A stretch of 32,404 bases of DNA, taken from assembly GCA_937862825.1 (NCBI GenBank), contig CALMEF010000295.1:1-32404 (forward strand), written 5' to 3'. The position numbers and the translations under genes were made by a program. Every line of letters begins with the position of its first letter. The stretch's first letter is position 1. The notes beneath the pieces are model-generated. The model did not search any database, was not told where the DNA came from, and worked only from the letters and a program-made list of their open reading frames with translations. The stretch is from an uncultured Armatimonadota bacterium (lineage in GTDB: Bacteria > Armatimonadota > Fimbriimonadia > Fimbriimonadales > Fimbriimonadaceae). Shown here piece after piece: positions 7,123-15,339 of the stretch.

Positions 7123-9051
7123 CTAGGATTGAACCGGATTTGTGCTTTCGTTGGCTACGGCAGACTGAATTCCCAGGATGGCAAATGCCTTTGCGATGAC
7201 GTTTTCCACCGAAAGCCCAGCATCCGCTCGGATCAGCGGTTGGGCTCCGTGCTCGATAAACGCATCTGGCAACGCAATGACATCCAACTTTGCCGTGTGG
7301 CCTGCAGAAAGCAGTTGATCGACGACCTGTTGACCAAATCCACCAGTTCGAACATTCTCTTCAAGCGTGATCAATCGACCGGTCTTGTCGGCATAATGCC
7401 CAATGGTTTCCAGATCAATGGGCTTGATAAATCGAGCATTGATCACCGTGCATTCTATTCCCCGCTCGCGGAGTTTTCCTGCCGCTTCCCACGCGACTGG
7501 AACCATCGAGCCGACCGCACAAAGCGTGAGGTCTTTCCCTTCACAAAGCACCTCCGCCTTTCCAAACTGAATCGGAGTTCGCTGCTCAGGGAGGTTCTCG
7601 TCACCTGCTCCTCGCGGATATCGCATCGCCGTTGGACCATCGTTGTAGTCCTTCATGAAGTGGGTCATTTCCCTCAATTCGGTCGTGTCTCGCGGGGCGA
7701 GCAAGATCATGTTCGGAATGAAGGTTAAGAAACTGATGTCGAACGCACCATGATGAGTTGGACCGTCGTCACCCACCAGGCCGGAGCGATCCATAAAGAA
7801 TCGAACCGGCAAGTTCTGAATACAGACGTCGTGGAGCACCTGGTCAAAGCCACGTTGTAGGAACGTGGAGTAGATGGTGCAAAAAGGCTTCAATCCGCCC
7901 GCCGCGAGACCTGCGGCAAACGTCACCGCGTGTTGCTCAGCGATTCCGGTGTCGTAGTAACGATCTGGCAACACCTTTGAGAACTTGGTGAGGCCCGTTC
8001 CGTCCGGCATAGCGGCTGTGATTGCCACCACCTTGTCGTCGGCTTGCGCGCACTCGATTGCAGCGTCACCAAAAGCCTGAGTGAACGTCACCGGCCCAGC
8101 AGACTTAACCATTTCGCAGGCTTCCAAGTCAAATGGAACGACCCCGTGCCATTTGCAGGCGTCATCTTCTGCTACTCCGTAGCCCTTTCCTTTCACCGTG
8201 AGGGCGTGGACAAAAACAGGACCCTTGAGTTCTCGCACATTTCGGAAGATTTCTAACAGCGTAAGCAGATCGTGTCCATCAACGGGACCGATATATTCCC
8301 ATCCCATTTCCTCAAAGATCGTCCCCGTATCTTCCGGCGCGAAGTAATGGGTGATTCCATGCCTGAGGCCCGCCGCCACCCGGGTCATCGGCGAGGGCAA
8401 TTTCTCGACGACGTCTTTCGCTCGGTGGGCTAAGTTCTGTAGCGTTGGTCGAGAGCGTAACTTCTGCAGGTAAGTGGTTAGCGCTCCAACGTTGGGAGCG
8501 ATGGACATCCGATTGTCGTTCAGAACGACCGTCATGTCCGTTCGCAGATCGCCACCGTGGTTAAGGGCCTCCCAACTCATGCCGGAGACTATCGCAGCAT
8601 CGCCGGTAACGGCAACGACCTTCTCGGTCGTACCCAGTTGATCGCGAGCCACCGCGAACCCAAGGGCTGCGGAGATCGCTGTGCCAGCGTGGCCAGCGCC
8701 GAAGACATCGAGTTCGTGCTCCTCTCGACGGAGAAACCCGCTGATTCCCTTGTACTTGCGTAGGGTGTCGAATTTATCCAACCGTCCGGTTAGTAACTTG
8801 TGTGGATACGCCTGGTGTCCGGTGTCCCAAATCACTTTGTCGGGAGGGATTGAGTATGCGGCGTACAAAGCGACCGTCAACTCGACAGTTCCGAGGTTGG
8901 AACTGAAGTGCCCGCCCGTCTTGCTGACCTTATCGAGGATGGCTTGACGAACCTCTCGGGCCACTTCAAGGAGTTCTTGATCGGAAAACCTGTGAAGATC
9001 AGTAGGTTGTACGATCTCAGAGAGATAATGACGGATGGATTCTGAACTCAT
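7123..9051 (-). CDS. dxs: 1-deoxy-D-xylulose-5-phosphate synthase
   Basis: The 642-residue protein matches Dxs length and order. GGHFSSNLG (46-54) and WDTGHQAYPHKLLTGR (75-90) are followed by the thiamine-diphosphate motif GDAAIVSGMSWEALN (150-164) ending at NDNRMSIAPNVG (178-189). The transketolase pyrimidine-binding domain carries DTGIAEQHA and RYPRG, and a C-terminal transketolase domain follows. It condenses pyruvate and glyceraldehyde 3-phosphate, the first step of the MEP isoprenoid pathway. The ATG start has AGGA just upstream. It leads the dxs-lgt-hldA operon; undecaprenyl phosphate supply and envelope building are a plausible common theme. Confidence 0.97.
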   Translation of the reverse strand: MSSESIRHYLSEIVQPTDLHRFSDQELLEVAREVRQAILDKVSKTGGHFSSNLGTVELTVALYAAYSIPPDKVIWDTGHQAYPHKLLTGRLDKFDTLRKYKGISGFLRREEHELDVFGAGHAGTAISAALGFAVARDQLGTTEKVVAVTGDAAIVSGMSWEALNHGGDLRTDMTVVLNDNRMSIAPNVGALTTYLQKLRSRPTLQNLAHRAKDVVEKLPSPMTRVAAGLRHGITHYFAPEDTGTIFEEMGWEYIGPVDGHDLLTLLEIFRNVRELKGPVFVHALTVKGKGYGVAEDDACKWHGVVPFDLEACEMVKSAGPVTFTQAFGDAAIECAQADDKVVAITAAMPDGTGLTKFSKVLPDRYYDTGIAEQHAVTFAAGLAAGGLKPFCTIYSTFLQRGFDQVLHDVCIQNLPVRFFMDRSGLVGDDGPTHHGAFDISFLTFIPNMILLAPRDTTELREMTHFMKDYNDGPTAMRYPRGAGDENLPEQRTPIQFGKAEVLCEGKDLTLCAVGSMVPVAWEAAGKLRERGIECTVINARFIKPIDLETIGHYADKTGRLITLEENVRTGGFGQQVVDQLLSAGHTAKLDVIALPDAFIEHGAQPLIRADAGLSVENVIAKAFAILGIQSAVANESTNPVQS

Positions 9052-9242
9052 TGGATTCCTGAAGAGTCTCTTGATCTACGTCAAGGTGAACAATCAAGTT
9101 CTACCCGACGTTCCAATAGGTCGTTAGTCCCGACCCACCTTGTTCGACATGCGAAAATTGTCACAAGTATGGCAGGGTTCTGCCTTACGGGAACGCTTTG
9201 GACGGGCCAACATCTATGATAGAAAAAGAGTCGAGGGACAAC

Positions 9243-9710
9243 ATGTACGAGCGAGAGCCGCTTTTGGTTTTGGTAGTCGAGGATGACGCGGACGACGAGA
9301 AGTTGACGTTGCGCGCTCTCCAAGGCTGCGGCGTGCCTTGCATGATCGACGTGGTTAGGGATGGCGTGGAAGCCATTGAGTACCTTGATTCCTCTGGACG
9401 TTACTCCGGGCGAACGTCGCCCAGGCTGCCGTCCTTGGTCATTCTTGACCTCAAACTACCAAAGGCCAACGGATTGGAAGTCCTCAAACAAGTGCGCAGT
9501 GACGCCAAGTTCCATGGTATGCCAATCGTCGTTATGACTTCTTCTGATGAAGAGTCAGACATTGCGAACAGTTATCGGCTTGGAGCGAACAGTTATATTC
9601 GGAAGCCTGTTGAGTTCGATGTTTTTACCGACGCCATTCGGCAGTTGGCCAACTACTGGTTAACGCTCAACATCGGTCGGGTCCATGGACACGCACTGAT
9701 CAGTTCGTAG
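9243..9710 (+). CDS. Stand-alone receiver-domain response regulator (Rcp1-like)
   Basis: The 155-residue protein is a single CheY-like receiver domain: acidic pocket Asp14-Asp15 after the VVE strand, phospho-acceptor Asp69 in LVILDLKLPKANGLEVL, Thr99 in VVMTSSDEES and Lys121 in IRKPVEF. The extra spacing between helix 1 and strand 3 and the DLKLPK motif match the Rcp1 type that pairs with phytochrome or hybrid kinases. No output domain and no neighbouring kinase are present. ATG 9243 is preferred over TTG 9198 and ATG 9216 because GAGGG precedes it by five bases. A TATGAT hexamer at 9215-9220 could be its -10 box. The last 11 bases overlap the convergent gene's end. Confidence 0.9.
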   Translation: MYEREPLLVLVVEDDADDEKLTLRALQGCGVPCMIDVVRDGVEAIEYLDSSGRYSGRTSPRLPSLVILDLKLPKANGLEVLKQVRSDAKFHGMPIVVMTSSDEESDIANSYRLGANSYIRKPVEFDVFTDAIRQLANYWLTLNIGRVHGHALISS

Positions 9711-10578
9711 GATTCAAGCATTCGCTGACCGTTCGATTTCGCCCTGGGATGAGTTCAAGGCATGGGATTCCCTCCCATTGGCCCCGGTCAAGGCCGCCTT
9801 CGGCGACGTCGAACAGCACGTTGCCAAATCCGACTTTGGCTCCAACTTCCACAAACTTGCCCAGTAAAGCCTGCTGAGCCAGGCTGATGAGGAGGTTCTG
9901 TGCATCCAAGACTTGCCCAGAGGGCACGTCTTTGATCTCCATCTCGGGCAATGCGAACTTCTGCATCCCAAGAGTGAAGACCCACTTGTTACCGTCAGTA
10001 TCCTTGACCTTGACAGCAATATGGTCACGGGCATCAATCCTGGGATCAGCAGGAACAAGTTGGACGATCTTGTTGGGCAGCAGGTAGCGCTGCGCGATTG
10101 GGTCGGCAACAACTCCTTGCGTGAGTTCGCCAAGCCTCCGACAAATGGCAAGCAAGAACCAGAGACTGGGATAAACCTCTGGGTCGTGCGTTTCAAAGGT
10201 CAACTGAAGCAGAGACCAGGTCGCGCTCATCCTACTCTTGGTCTCGTCGTCTACTTCGGCTGCATGACTGCTCCTAAGAAAGGGTCCAGGATCAAACCCT
10301 GCTTCCTCTTTGCTCAACACGCGAAGTCGGAGTACCGTCTTGCGATCGGGCGAGGCCAGGCCGTATTGCCCACGCATCATCGGTCGGTCTAGTTCCGACT
10401 TGACAGCACCAGGGTTCAATGGCACGCCGAATCCTGGAATGGAACCATTCTCGCCCTTCGGGCTGATCACCATACGCAGTGTTGGCAGCGTGGCTACTGC
10501 TGACATCACGGTCATGTAAGAGTTCGCGCTGATGCCAAACCCGGGTCCCTTTGGTCGGCTGAACTTGAAAACACTCAC
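9700..10578 (-). CDS. Conserved hypothetical protein, soluble, possibly DUF4261-like in its C-terminal half
   Basis: The 292-residue soluble protein starts at a GTG that overlaps the HTTM gene's stop as GTGA, with AAGGAG eight bases upstream. An apparently longer reading frame runs into the HTTM gene and is not real. No signal peptide or membrane segment is visible. The C-terminal stretch WVFTLGMQKFALPEMEIKDVPS recalls the W-hTxGhxxFxxPElE pattern of DUF4261-type proteins, but this is a weak resemblance from memory. Its function is unknown. Tight coupling to the HTTM and anchored-protein genes suggests a shared process. Confidence 0.7.
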   Translation of the reverse strand: MSVFKFSRPKGPGFGISANSYMTVMSAVATLPTLRMVISPKGENGSIPGFGVPLNPGAVKSELDRPMMRGQYGLASPDRKTVLRLRVLSKEEAGFDPGPFLRSSHAAEVDDETKSRMSATWSLLQLTFETHDPEVYPSLWFLLAICRRLGELTQGVVADPIAQRYLLPNKIVQLVPADPRIDARDHIAVKVKDTDGNKWVFTLGMQKFALPEMEIKDVPSGQVLDAQNLLISLAQQALLGKFVEVGAKVGFGNVLFDVAEGGLDRGQWEGIPCLELIPGRNRTVSECLNPTN

Positions 10579-11480
10579 GTTGCCAGCTCCTTGCGGCGAA
10601 CCAACTTCGAAATGAACGCCTGCACTTCGGTGCCCGAGTAGAAGCAGATGTACGAAGCCATCATGATGAACGCGAACAGCGGGATATTGAATCGATACTC
10701 GATGTATCCGTGCATCGCGATGCCGGCCAGCACCACCCATTTCCTGGCAGGCTTCCAAAAGACCAGCGTCGCCAGAGCCAGTTCGACGAGCAGTGTTCCG
10801 TAAGTGGTCAACTTGACGAAGAATGGTCCCGTGTCCATAAACTGCGGAACCCAAAAGCGGTCGAACTCGTGCAACTGCGTCGGATAGTATGACGCGGTCC
10901 CGTCAAGCCAGTACGTCCCGTACATCTTATGCCAGACCGTGGTGAAGTAGACCACGGCGACCTGAAACGACACGAGTCGTTGTGCCCATACCGGAGCCGA
11001 AAGGATGGGCTCCAAACCCTTCTTGGCCCGTTGCAGAGCGTCAAGAGAGTACGCCGCCCCCGCGGGGCTACAGGCCAGATAGACCAAGCACAACCTCAAC
11101 ATCGTATCGCCGCTGTGCAAGATCAATGCATTCCGGTGGTGAAGCGAGATGTATCCAACCGCCAAGGCTATGGCGCAGACTCTCGTCTTGTAACCAAGCA
11201 CCGTTCCAACTGCTGCCAGGATGACGGCTACGTAGAAGATGGCGGTGATCGTCGAGTTGCCAAACGGTAGCAACGTGAACCGGCTATGCGACTGGAGATA
11301 CTCGTACCCCAGCGCGCTGGGCACGAATCCAATCTCCGAGAACCAGTCCTGAAAATCCAGCCCAATCATCAGGAGGTTGAGCAATGCCAGACTGCCAATA
11401 ACGATGCGGAACAACGCGATCGCGTGCGGCGCGTCGGAACCAAACCACCACCGATCCAGAGACTTCAGCAGTGAGCGCAT
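10575..11480 (-). CDS. HTTM-domain membrane protein (vitamin-K gamma-carboxylase-like)
   Basis: The 301-residue polytopic membrane protein has the HTTM (horizontally transferred transmembrane) signature LHHRNALILHSGDTMLRL around residues 113-130, and a WHKMYGTYWLDGTASYY segment around 185-201, both typical of bacterial HTTM proteins related to the membrane part of gamma-glutamyl carboxylase. The biochemical role of bacterial HTTM proteins is mostly unknown. The ATG start overlaps the upstream stop in a TGATG arrangement, giving a start three bases inside the longest possible frame. The preceding gene encodes a short anchored protein of the kind that commonly accompanies HTTM genes. Confidence 0.88.
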   Translation of the reverse strand: MRSLLKSLDRWWFGSDAPHAIALFRIVIGSLALLNLLMIGLDFQDWFSEIGFVPSALGYEYLQSHSRFTLLPFGNSTITAIFYVAVILAAVGTVLGYKTRVCAIALAVGYISLHHRNALILHSGDTMLRLCLVYLACSPAGAAYSLDALQRAKKGLEPILSAPVWAQRLVSFQVAVVYFTTVWHKMYGTYWLDGTASYYPTQLHEFDRFWVPQFMDTGPFFVKLTTYGTLLVELALATLVFWKPARKWVVLAGIAMHGYIEYRFNIPLFAFIMMASYICFYSGTEVQAFISKLVRRKELAT

Positions 11481-12079
11481 CACTTGCGGAACTCCTTCGC
11501 CAGTTTCGCCAGGTCGACCTCATGCTCGTAGTACATGTAGGTCTGGTAGTCCTTTGGAACCGGCTGACCCAGCGGTGGGGTGTACCGAAAGTGCCGGATC
11601 AACCGAACCTTCACGACCGGATTGCCAATCTCCTTCGTGCTCAGAAGGGCGATCCGCTGAGCGAAGTAGGGCCAGATGTAAGCGTTGTCGTCTTGGTTGA
11701 CCCGTTCGTAGAACTTGCGATACCGTTCCTTGACGTACTTCACCGGAATCGGCAAGTCGTAAATCCTTGGGTAGTTGAACACCCCATCGGTACCATCGGC
11801 AAACTCCAACTCAGCGTGACACCAGATGTCCACGCTCGAAGGATTTGGGGCAAACATGTCCCAACTCTGCCAGAAGCCAGTCCACGTGAGGTAACTGCTG
11901 ACAAACGAGGATTTGAACTTCTCGTTCGCGTAGAGGATCACTTCCTCCCCCCTCGGGTTTGCCACCCCTTGAGAAACTGCTTTTGCTGGACCAGGCAGCG
12001 ACCAACTCAGGGTCATAAAGGCATGAAATAGGACGAGCGCCTTAACCCACCAGGGCACTTTGCGCGTCGCCTCAGCCAT
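11480..12079 (-). CDS. HTTM-associated single-pass membrane protein of unknown function
   Basis: The 199-residue protein has one N-terminal membrane segment (about residues 10-28, ALVLFHAFMTLSWSLPG), no cleavage site, and an extracytoplasmic domain with WQSWDMFAPNPSSVDIWCHAELEFADGT. The WxMFAPNP element followed by a short beta domain is recurrent in proteins encoded beside HTTM genes. I infer that the two form a membrane complex. ATG 12079 is chosen over the TTG just before it. A TATAAC hexamer eight bases upstream could be a -10 box, which would make the transcript nearly leaderless. Confidence 0.75.
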   Translation of the reverse strand: MAEATRKVPWWVKALVLFHAFMTLSWSLPGPAKAVSQGVANPRGEEVILYANEKFKSSFVSSYLTWTGFWQSWDMFAPNPSSVDIWCHAELEFADGTDGVFNYPRIYDLPIPVKYVKERYRKFYERVNQDDNAYIWPYFAQRIALLSTKEIGNPVVKVRLIRHFRYTPPLGQPVPKDYQTYMYYEHEVDLAKLAKEFRK

Positions 12080-12433
12080 CAACCTTCGTTATACCTGCCA
12101 CTTGTAATTTCTCGGGGCGAGGCCTTCGCGCAGATGCCTCAGGGCAAGAGCACCGCTTTCACGCAACGCTGTTGTGAAAATGAGACCAGTTTTCAGGTTC
12201 AAAATTGTCCAGTATTTCTGGTTCTATTGAACCAAGCGTGTCATCATCACACCGTTTTTTTAATGGAGGAACCACGGAAAGCACCCGATTTTGGATCTCC
12301 TCCACTTAATTGCCACCGGGGAGCAAATTTGTCAACATAGTTTTTGAGAGGTCATCGTCTAGCCCGGACTAAATTCGGAACTTAGAGTGATGGACACGCG
12401 AAGACGCTAAGGTCAAAAGAGATAGAGCATCTT
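12080..12433. other. 354-bp intergenic region without a supported gene
   Basis: This lies between the stop of the hydrolase-like gene and the start of the HTTM operon, both on the minus strand. It contains a nested inverted repeat at 12196-12233, a T7 run at about 12250-12256 and a TATAAC hexamer at 12088-12093. A 68-codon open frame on the plus strand has no recognisable features and poor support. No RNA gene was recognised. Confidence 0.6.
12196..12233. repeat. Nested inverted repeat (possible RNA hairpin or protein site)
   Basis: Outer arms GGTTCAA (12196-12202) and TTGAACC (12227-12233) pair perfectly over seven bases. Inside them CCAG (12209-12212) and CTGG (12218-12221) pair across a TATTT loop, with asymmetrical 6- and 5-nt internal loops. 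It sits in the gap ahead of the HTTM operon. It could be a processed 3' end of the upstream transcript, a regulatory hairpin or a dimer-binding site. Confidence 0.4.
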
Positions 12434-13753
12434 CTAACTTAACTTTGGCGGAAGCACTTCTGCAGCGGCCAGTTGGTAGTCAGTTCCCGCGAACGGCTCC
12501 AGTACCGACTCTCCAACTCGCATTCCGAAGGGAATCTCGGCGCTGTAGGTTTGCTCGGCGGCGACGGTGCCAAGGTCGTCATTAAACACCCCAAACTGCT
12601 TGTCTGGGTCAGAGGATGGCTCGTCGTCAGTGGCGGTAAAGAGGATGACTCCGTCAACGTCTTGCTCGACAAGGAGGTCAAGGAGTTCGAGTCGCGCTCT
12701 ACCCAGTTCGAAATAGTTAAGTTTGCGCAGACGATTGTCCATGTCGGTAGACATGCGCAGAAAGTTCGGCTGTACGCCAGTCTCGCAGATACGGATCGCT
12801 TCCACAGCGTCGGGATCAATCCAATCACGGATCTGCTGTAAGCGGTAAACCGCCGAGTTAGCATCCTCTGTCCGCTCAACCCGCAAATCGCGGCCATAGA
12901 CCGCTCGATGGGCATAAAGGGAAGCACCGAGCGCGACCTCGGCTTCATAGAGCGAGTAGTAAAGGTTGACGCCCCACATTGGCTTAAACGTTGCCTTGAA
13001 AATCGGTAACCAGTCCGTAGAGTTGCTCAGACAAGTGGCGAGTTCTTGAGTGAGTCCGTTCAGGTCCTGGCCGTCGGGTATGCAGGCAAATGTCGGTGCG
13101 ATCAGACGGAGACCCTTGAAGTCAATCAAAGGCATTTCCAAGTTGAAATACTCGCAGAACGTCATGTAGGGCGTCGAAGCACCAGGTGGATCATAAGTTC
13201 CTGGCGAATCCCAGGTACCGATCTTGAACGTCGTGTAAGACCCGGGCCAAAAGCCACTCATTTCATCGGGAGCGCCAGCCCCTCCGCGGGCTGGCTCGTT
13301 TCCCAACTCCACAAAGCAATAATCAAAGGGGTTGTAGCCAGCGTCGCGATACTTGTCGAACATAAGGGCGATGCAAGCCGATTTGATTTCGGCGGTCTTC
13401 TCAATCACTGGAATGCCCGTTGCTCCAGCGGGCGGACGCTTCGGGTAGGGCCACGCCGAACCGTAACCACCAACCCCGCTGTACCATGAGGAGTTCACGG
13501 GCGGGCCGTCCCCACCAATCCCGAGTTGGCACTTAAGACCAGCCCCGATGATGAGGTCAAGCACGGTCTCGGGATTCGAGTAGTTGGGACTAGCCGCGTT
13601 GTAAGCGAGGCCTGAAGAGTCGGCGTCAGCCAAAGCAATGTTAACCCGCACGCCGACAAATCCCCGACTATTGATCCACGCCACCTCGGTCGCCCAACGA
13701 TCCACGTTGGCTGTTGAGGCGCTGGACATTCGACACCACCGCTCAGCCGCCAT
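12434..13753 (-). CDS. Glycoside-hydrolase-like TIM-barrel protein (clan GH-A type)
   Basis: The 439-residue protein looks like a clan A glycoside hydrolase. VELGNEP (148-154) supplies a candidate acid/base Glu153 at the end of a strand, and IRICETGVQP (320-329) supplies a candidate nucleophile Glu324; barrel-like strands such as GVRVNIAL and KCQLGIG precede. There is no signal peptide, so it is cytoplasmic or leaves by another route. I cannot assign a GH family or substrate. The ATG overlaps the 242-aa gene's stop by 11 nt, so translation is coupled. It is the third gene of the downstream module copy. The equivalent position after the other copy holds only the first four codons followed by unrelated sequence. 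Confidence 0.6.
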   Translation of the reverse strand: MAAERWCRMSSASTANVDRWATEVAWINSRGFVGVRVNIALADADSSGLAYNAASPNYSNPETVLDLIIGAGLKCQLGIGGDGPPVNSSWYSGVGGYGSAWPYPKRPPAGATGIPVIEKTAEIKSACIALMFDKYRDAGYNPFDYCFVELGNEPARGGAGAPDEMSGFWPGSYTTFKIGTWDSPGTYDPPGASTPYMTFCEYFNLEMPLIDFKGLRLIAPTFACIPDGQDLNGLTQELATCLSNSTDWLPIFKATFKPMWGVNLYYSLYEAEVALGASLYAHRAVYGRDLRVERTEDANSAVYRLQQIRDWIDPDAVEAIRICETGVQPNFLRMSTDMDNRLRKLNYFELGRARLELLDLLVEQDVDGVILFTATDDEPSSDPDKQFGVFNDDLGTVAAEQTYSAEIPFGMRVGESVLEPFAGTDYQLAAAEVLPPKLS

Positions 13754-14471
13754 AGGGCACCTGAGGCGTGAGTTGTTGGGTGATCAGAGATATCGTGATG
13801 TTGGGATAGAACTCCGAACTGAAGACTTCGACATTGTCCTTGTTCAGTCTTTCCGGTAACTTGTCGGGCTGACTCGGCCAATAGTTGTAGAGCACTCCTT
13901 GAGCGTTCGTTGGCGTTGAACCAGTGTAGTGGAGGTCTTTCATGCCGCGTTGGGCTCCAGTTACGATGGACGAGTGTAGTTCGCCTCCGCCGGTGCTCTC
14001 ATAGAGAAAAGCAACCCAATACAGGCCAGGCGTGTCAACTCGAACTGGGTTCACAAGCAATACATCAAAGGCATAGTCCGTGTTCGGAACAAAAAGGTCT
14101 GGGGCTGACCAGTGATTTGAGGCCCAATCTAGCCGTGCTGCGTAATCAGGTAAGCCAGTTCCTCCGTTTATCTCGTTACGTGCAGTGTCGGAGTTTGGCA
14201 TGTAGCGATACGGTAAGAAGTTGTCGGTATTTGAACTCATTAGCCAGAGGCGACAGTTTGAAACGCCGGCGGGAAGTTGGACTTCTGGATCCGCGTTACC
14301 ATACTCTGCGGTCATGTGGTAACCGACCACCTCAGTAGGGGCGAGGATGTAAACCATGTGACACGTCAAGGTCGTGTCCATCTCGTCAAGCCGTATCGAC
14401 TGCGGACCTATCGCTACGGACGACGGGGGACGCCCATGCAGAATTTCGCGGTGGTAAGTCTCATTAGGCAT
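13743..14471 (-). CDS. Unknown-family 242-aa protein, module copy A
   Basis: The protein has no recognised domain and no signal peptide. It is rich in aromatic and beta-forming residues (for example LYWVAFLYES and FDVLLVNPVR), suggesting a beta-sandwich. A paralogue of identical length lies at 15340-16068 and matches at roughly 80% of residues by eye, with near-invariant N-terminal (YHREILHGRPPSSVAIGPQ) and C-terminal (EFYPNITISLITQQLTPQV) blocks. It starts five bases after the PEP-CTERM stop, and the hydrolase-like gene overlaps its end. A structural or carbohydrate-binding role beside the exported PEP-CTERM protein is possible, but nothing in the sequence proves it. Confidence 0.75.
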   Translation of the reverse strand: MPNETYHREILHGRPPSSVAIGPQSIRLDEMDTTLTCHMVYILAPTEVVGYHMTAEYGNADPEVQLPAGVSNCRLWLMSSNTDNFLPYRYMPNSDTARNEINGGTGLPDYAARLDWASNHWSAPDLFVPNTDYAFDVLLVNPVRVDTPGLYWVAFLYESTGGGELHSSIVTGAQRGMKDLHYTGSTPTNAQGVLYNYWPSQPDKLPERLNKDNVEVFSSEFYPNITISLITQQLTPQVPYGG

Positions 14472-14476
14472 TTTGC

Positions 14477-15139
14477 TCAGGTCCCCTTGGGCTTGCGACG
14501 CAAAAGTAGTGTGGCGCTCGCACTGAGTGCTAGTAAGGTGGAAGGTTCAGGAACTAACTCAACGTGGCTAAGCACTATCTGTGTTCCAGTACCTGACACG
14601 TAAAGTTCGAGGGCGTCACATTGCGCAAAGGCACCCAGAGAAAAAGGAACATCGACAATCTGGGACCCACCGACCGCTGGATTACGGCTGTTACTAAACA
14701 AGTTGGTGCCATTCTGGTACAAACGTGCACCTAGCGTGCCAGGAGCGCTCACTGACAATACGTGAAAGCGGACGAAACGCGTTCCTTCAGGAAATGCGTT
14801 TCCAGCATTTGACCGATGAACCAGGTGTCGATTATCACCTGTGTTATTTACCTCGTCGCCAACGCCGTCGTACTCAAGCAACACGCCTGCCGAAACACCT
14901 GCTGCAATTGACAGGCTGAGTTGTCCTTGTCCGATCTCTAGGGCAATATGACCAGTACTGTTGCGGAGCCAGGTGAGTTCCACATCCCTTTCCCCCGTAT
15001 AGAGCGTAGGATCGGTCTGAAAGTCAACCCAAGACCCAGAGTTAATGGTCCTGGAATACGGAACCGTGAAGTTATCAAGAAGCAGCGCCTGGCTCATGGC
15101 TGAAACCGCCAGGCATGATAAAGCAGCAAAGAAACGCAT
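14477..15139 (-). CDS. PEP-CTERM sorting-domain protein, module copy A
   Basis: The 220-residue exported protein has a signal peptide (about 1-18, cleavage near MSQA) and a beta-rich body. The C-terminal sorting tag is VPEPSTLLAL (196-205), a hydrophobic stretch and a basic LRRK end, the hallmark of PEP-CTERM proteins handled by exosortase. The exosortase is not in this window. ATG 15139 is chosen over the upstream GTG because AAAGGAGGA sits six bases before it. Residues 1 to about 43 are identical to copy B at the DNA level, and the rest has diverged. The body is about the size of a lectin-like or DUF-type beta domain, but I do not recognise the family. Confidence 0.88.
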   Translation of the reverse strand: MRFFAALSCLAVSAMSQALLLDNFTVPYSRTINSGSWVDFQTDPTLYTGERDVELTWLRNSTGHIALEIGQGQLSLSIAAGVSAGVLLEYDGVGDEVNNTGDNRHLVHRSNAGNAFPEGTRFVRFHVLSVSAPGTLGARLYQNGTNLFSNSRNPAVGGSQIVDVPFSLGAFAQCDALELYVSGTGTQIVLSHVELVPEPSTLLALSASATLLLRRKPKGT

Positions 15140-15207
15140 TGAGAATCCTCCTTTAAAAGGGTCAGCGAGCGACACGGTTGATCGAGGAGACGCTGGTTAT
15201 CCACCAT

Positions 15208-15218
15208 CCCCCCCCCCC
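15208..15218. repeat. Homopolymeric C11/G11 tract in the leader, copy A
   Basis: Eleven consecutive C on the plus strand (G on the coding strand) lie 69 nt upstream of the PEP-CTERM start codon. Such tracts slip easily during replication. The main reading frame has a TAA right after the tract, so length changes cannot fuse an upstream frame to the gene. Any effect would be on transcription or leader structure. Confidence 0.85.
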
Positions 15219-15230
15219 ACGCTCAAGAGC

Positions 15231-15248
15231 AGCCGAACGAGCTCGGCT
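15231..15248. promoter_or_regulatory. Leader hairpin beside the poly-G tract, copy A
   Basis: AGCCGA (15231-15236) and TCGGCT (15243-15248) form a six-base-pair stem with a six-nucleotide loop, 12 bp from the homopolymer on the upstream side of the gene. The same structure recurs at 16824-16841. It could be an RNA hairpin or a dimeric protein site. Confidence 0.4.
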
Positions 15249-15339
15249 GGTCACGGCTGGATTGCCATTTCGCAATCGCATGATTACATAGTAACACACA
15301 TTGGCGAAGTGGCGGAAAGAAACTCTTTCTCCCATGCTC

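Larger units (their letters stand above)
15009..15289. repeat. 281-bp direct repeat, copy A (control region plus signal-peptide coding part)
   Basis: Identical by eye, with no indel, to 16602-16882 (offset 1593). It covers the first ~43 codons of the PEP-CTERM gene, the ribosome-binding site, the whole leader, an 11-base poly-C/G tract and an inverted repeat. Sequence on the gene side then drops to clear paralogue-level divergence. At the outer side single mismatches begin at 15290. Confidence 0.9.

Noticed and set aside
9158..9186. TTGTCA as the -35 box of the receiver gene
   Set aside because: No acceptable -10 hexamer at 16-18 bp; the TATGAT at 9215 is too far away to pair with it.
10579..10854. 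N-terminal extension of the unknown protein at 9700
   Set aside because: It lies wholly inside the HTTM gene in another frame; the GTG at 10578 has a ribosome-binding site and overlaps the stop.
12134..12340. 68-codon plus-strand ORF in the intergenic gap
   Set aside because: No ribosome-binding site, no recognisable domain, composition like noncoding DNA.
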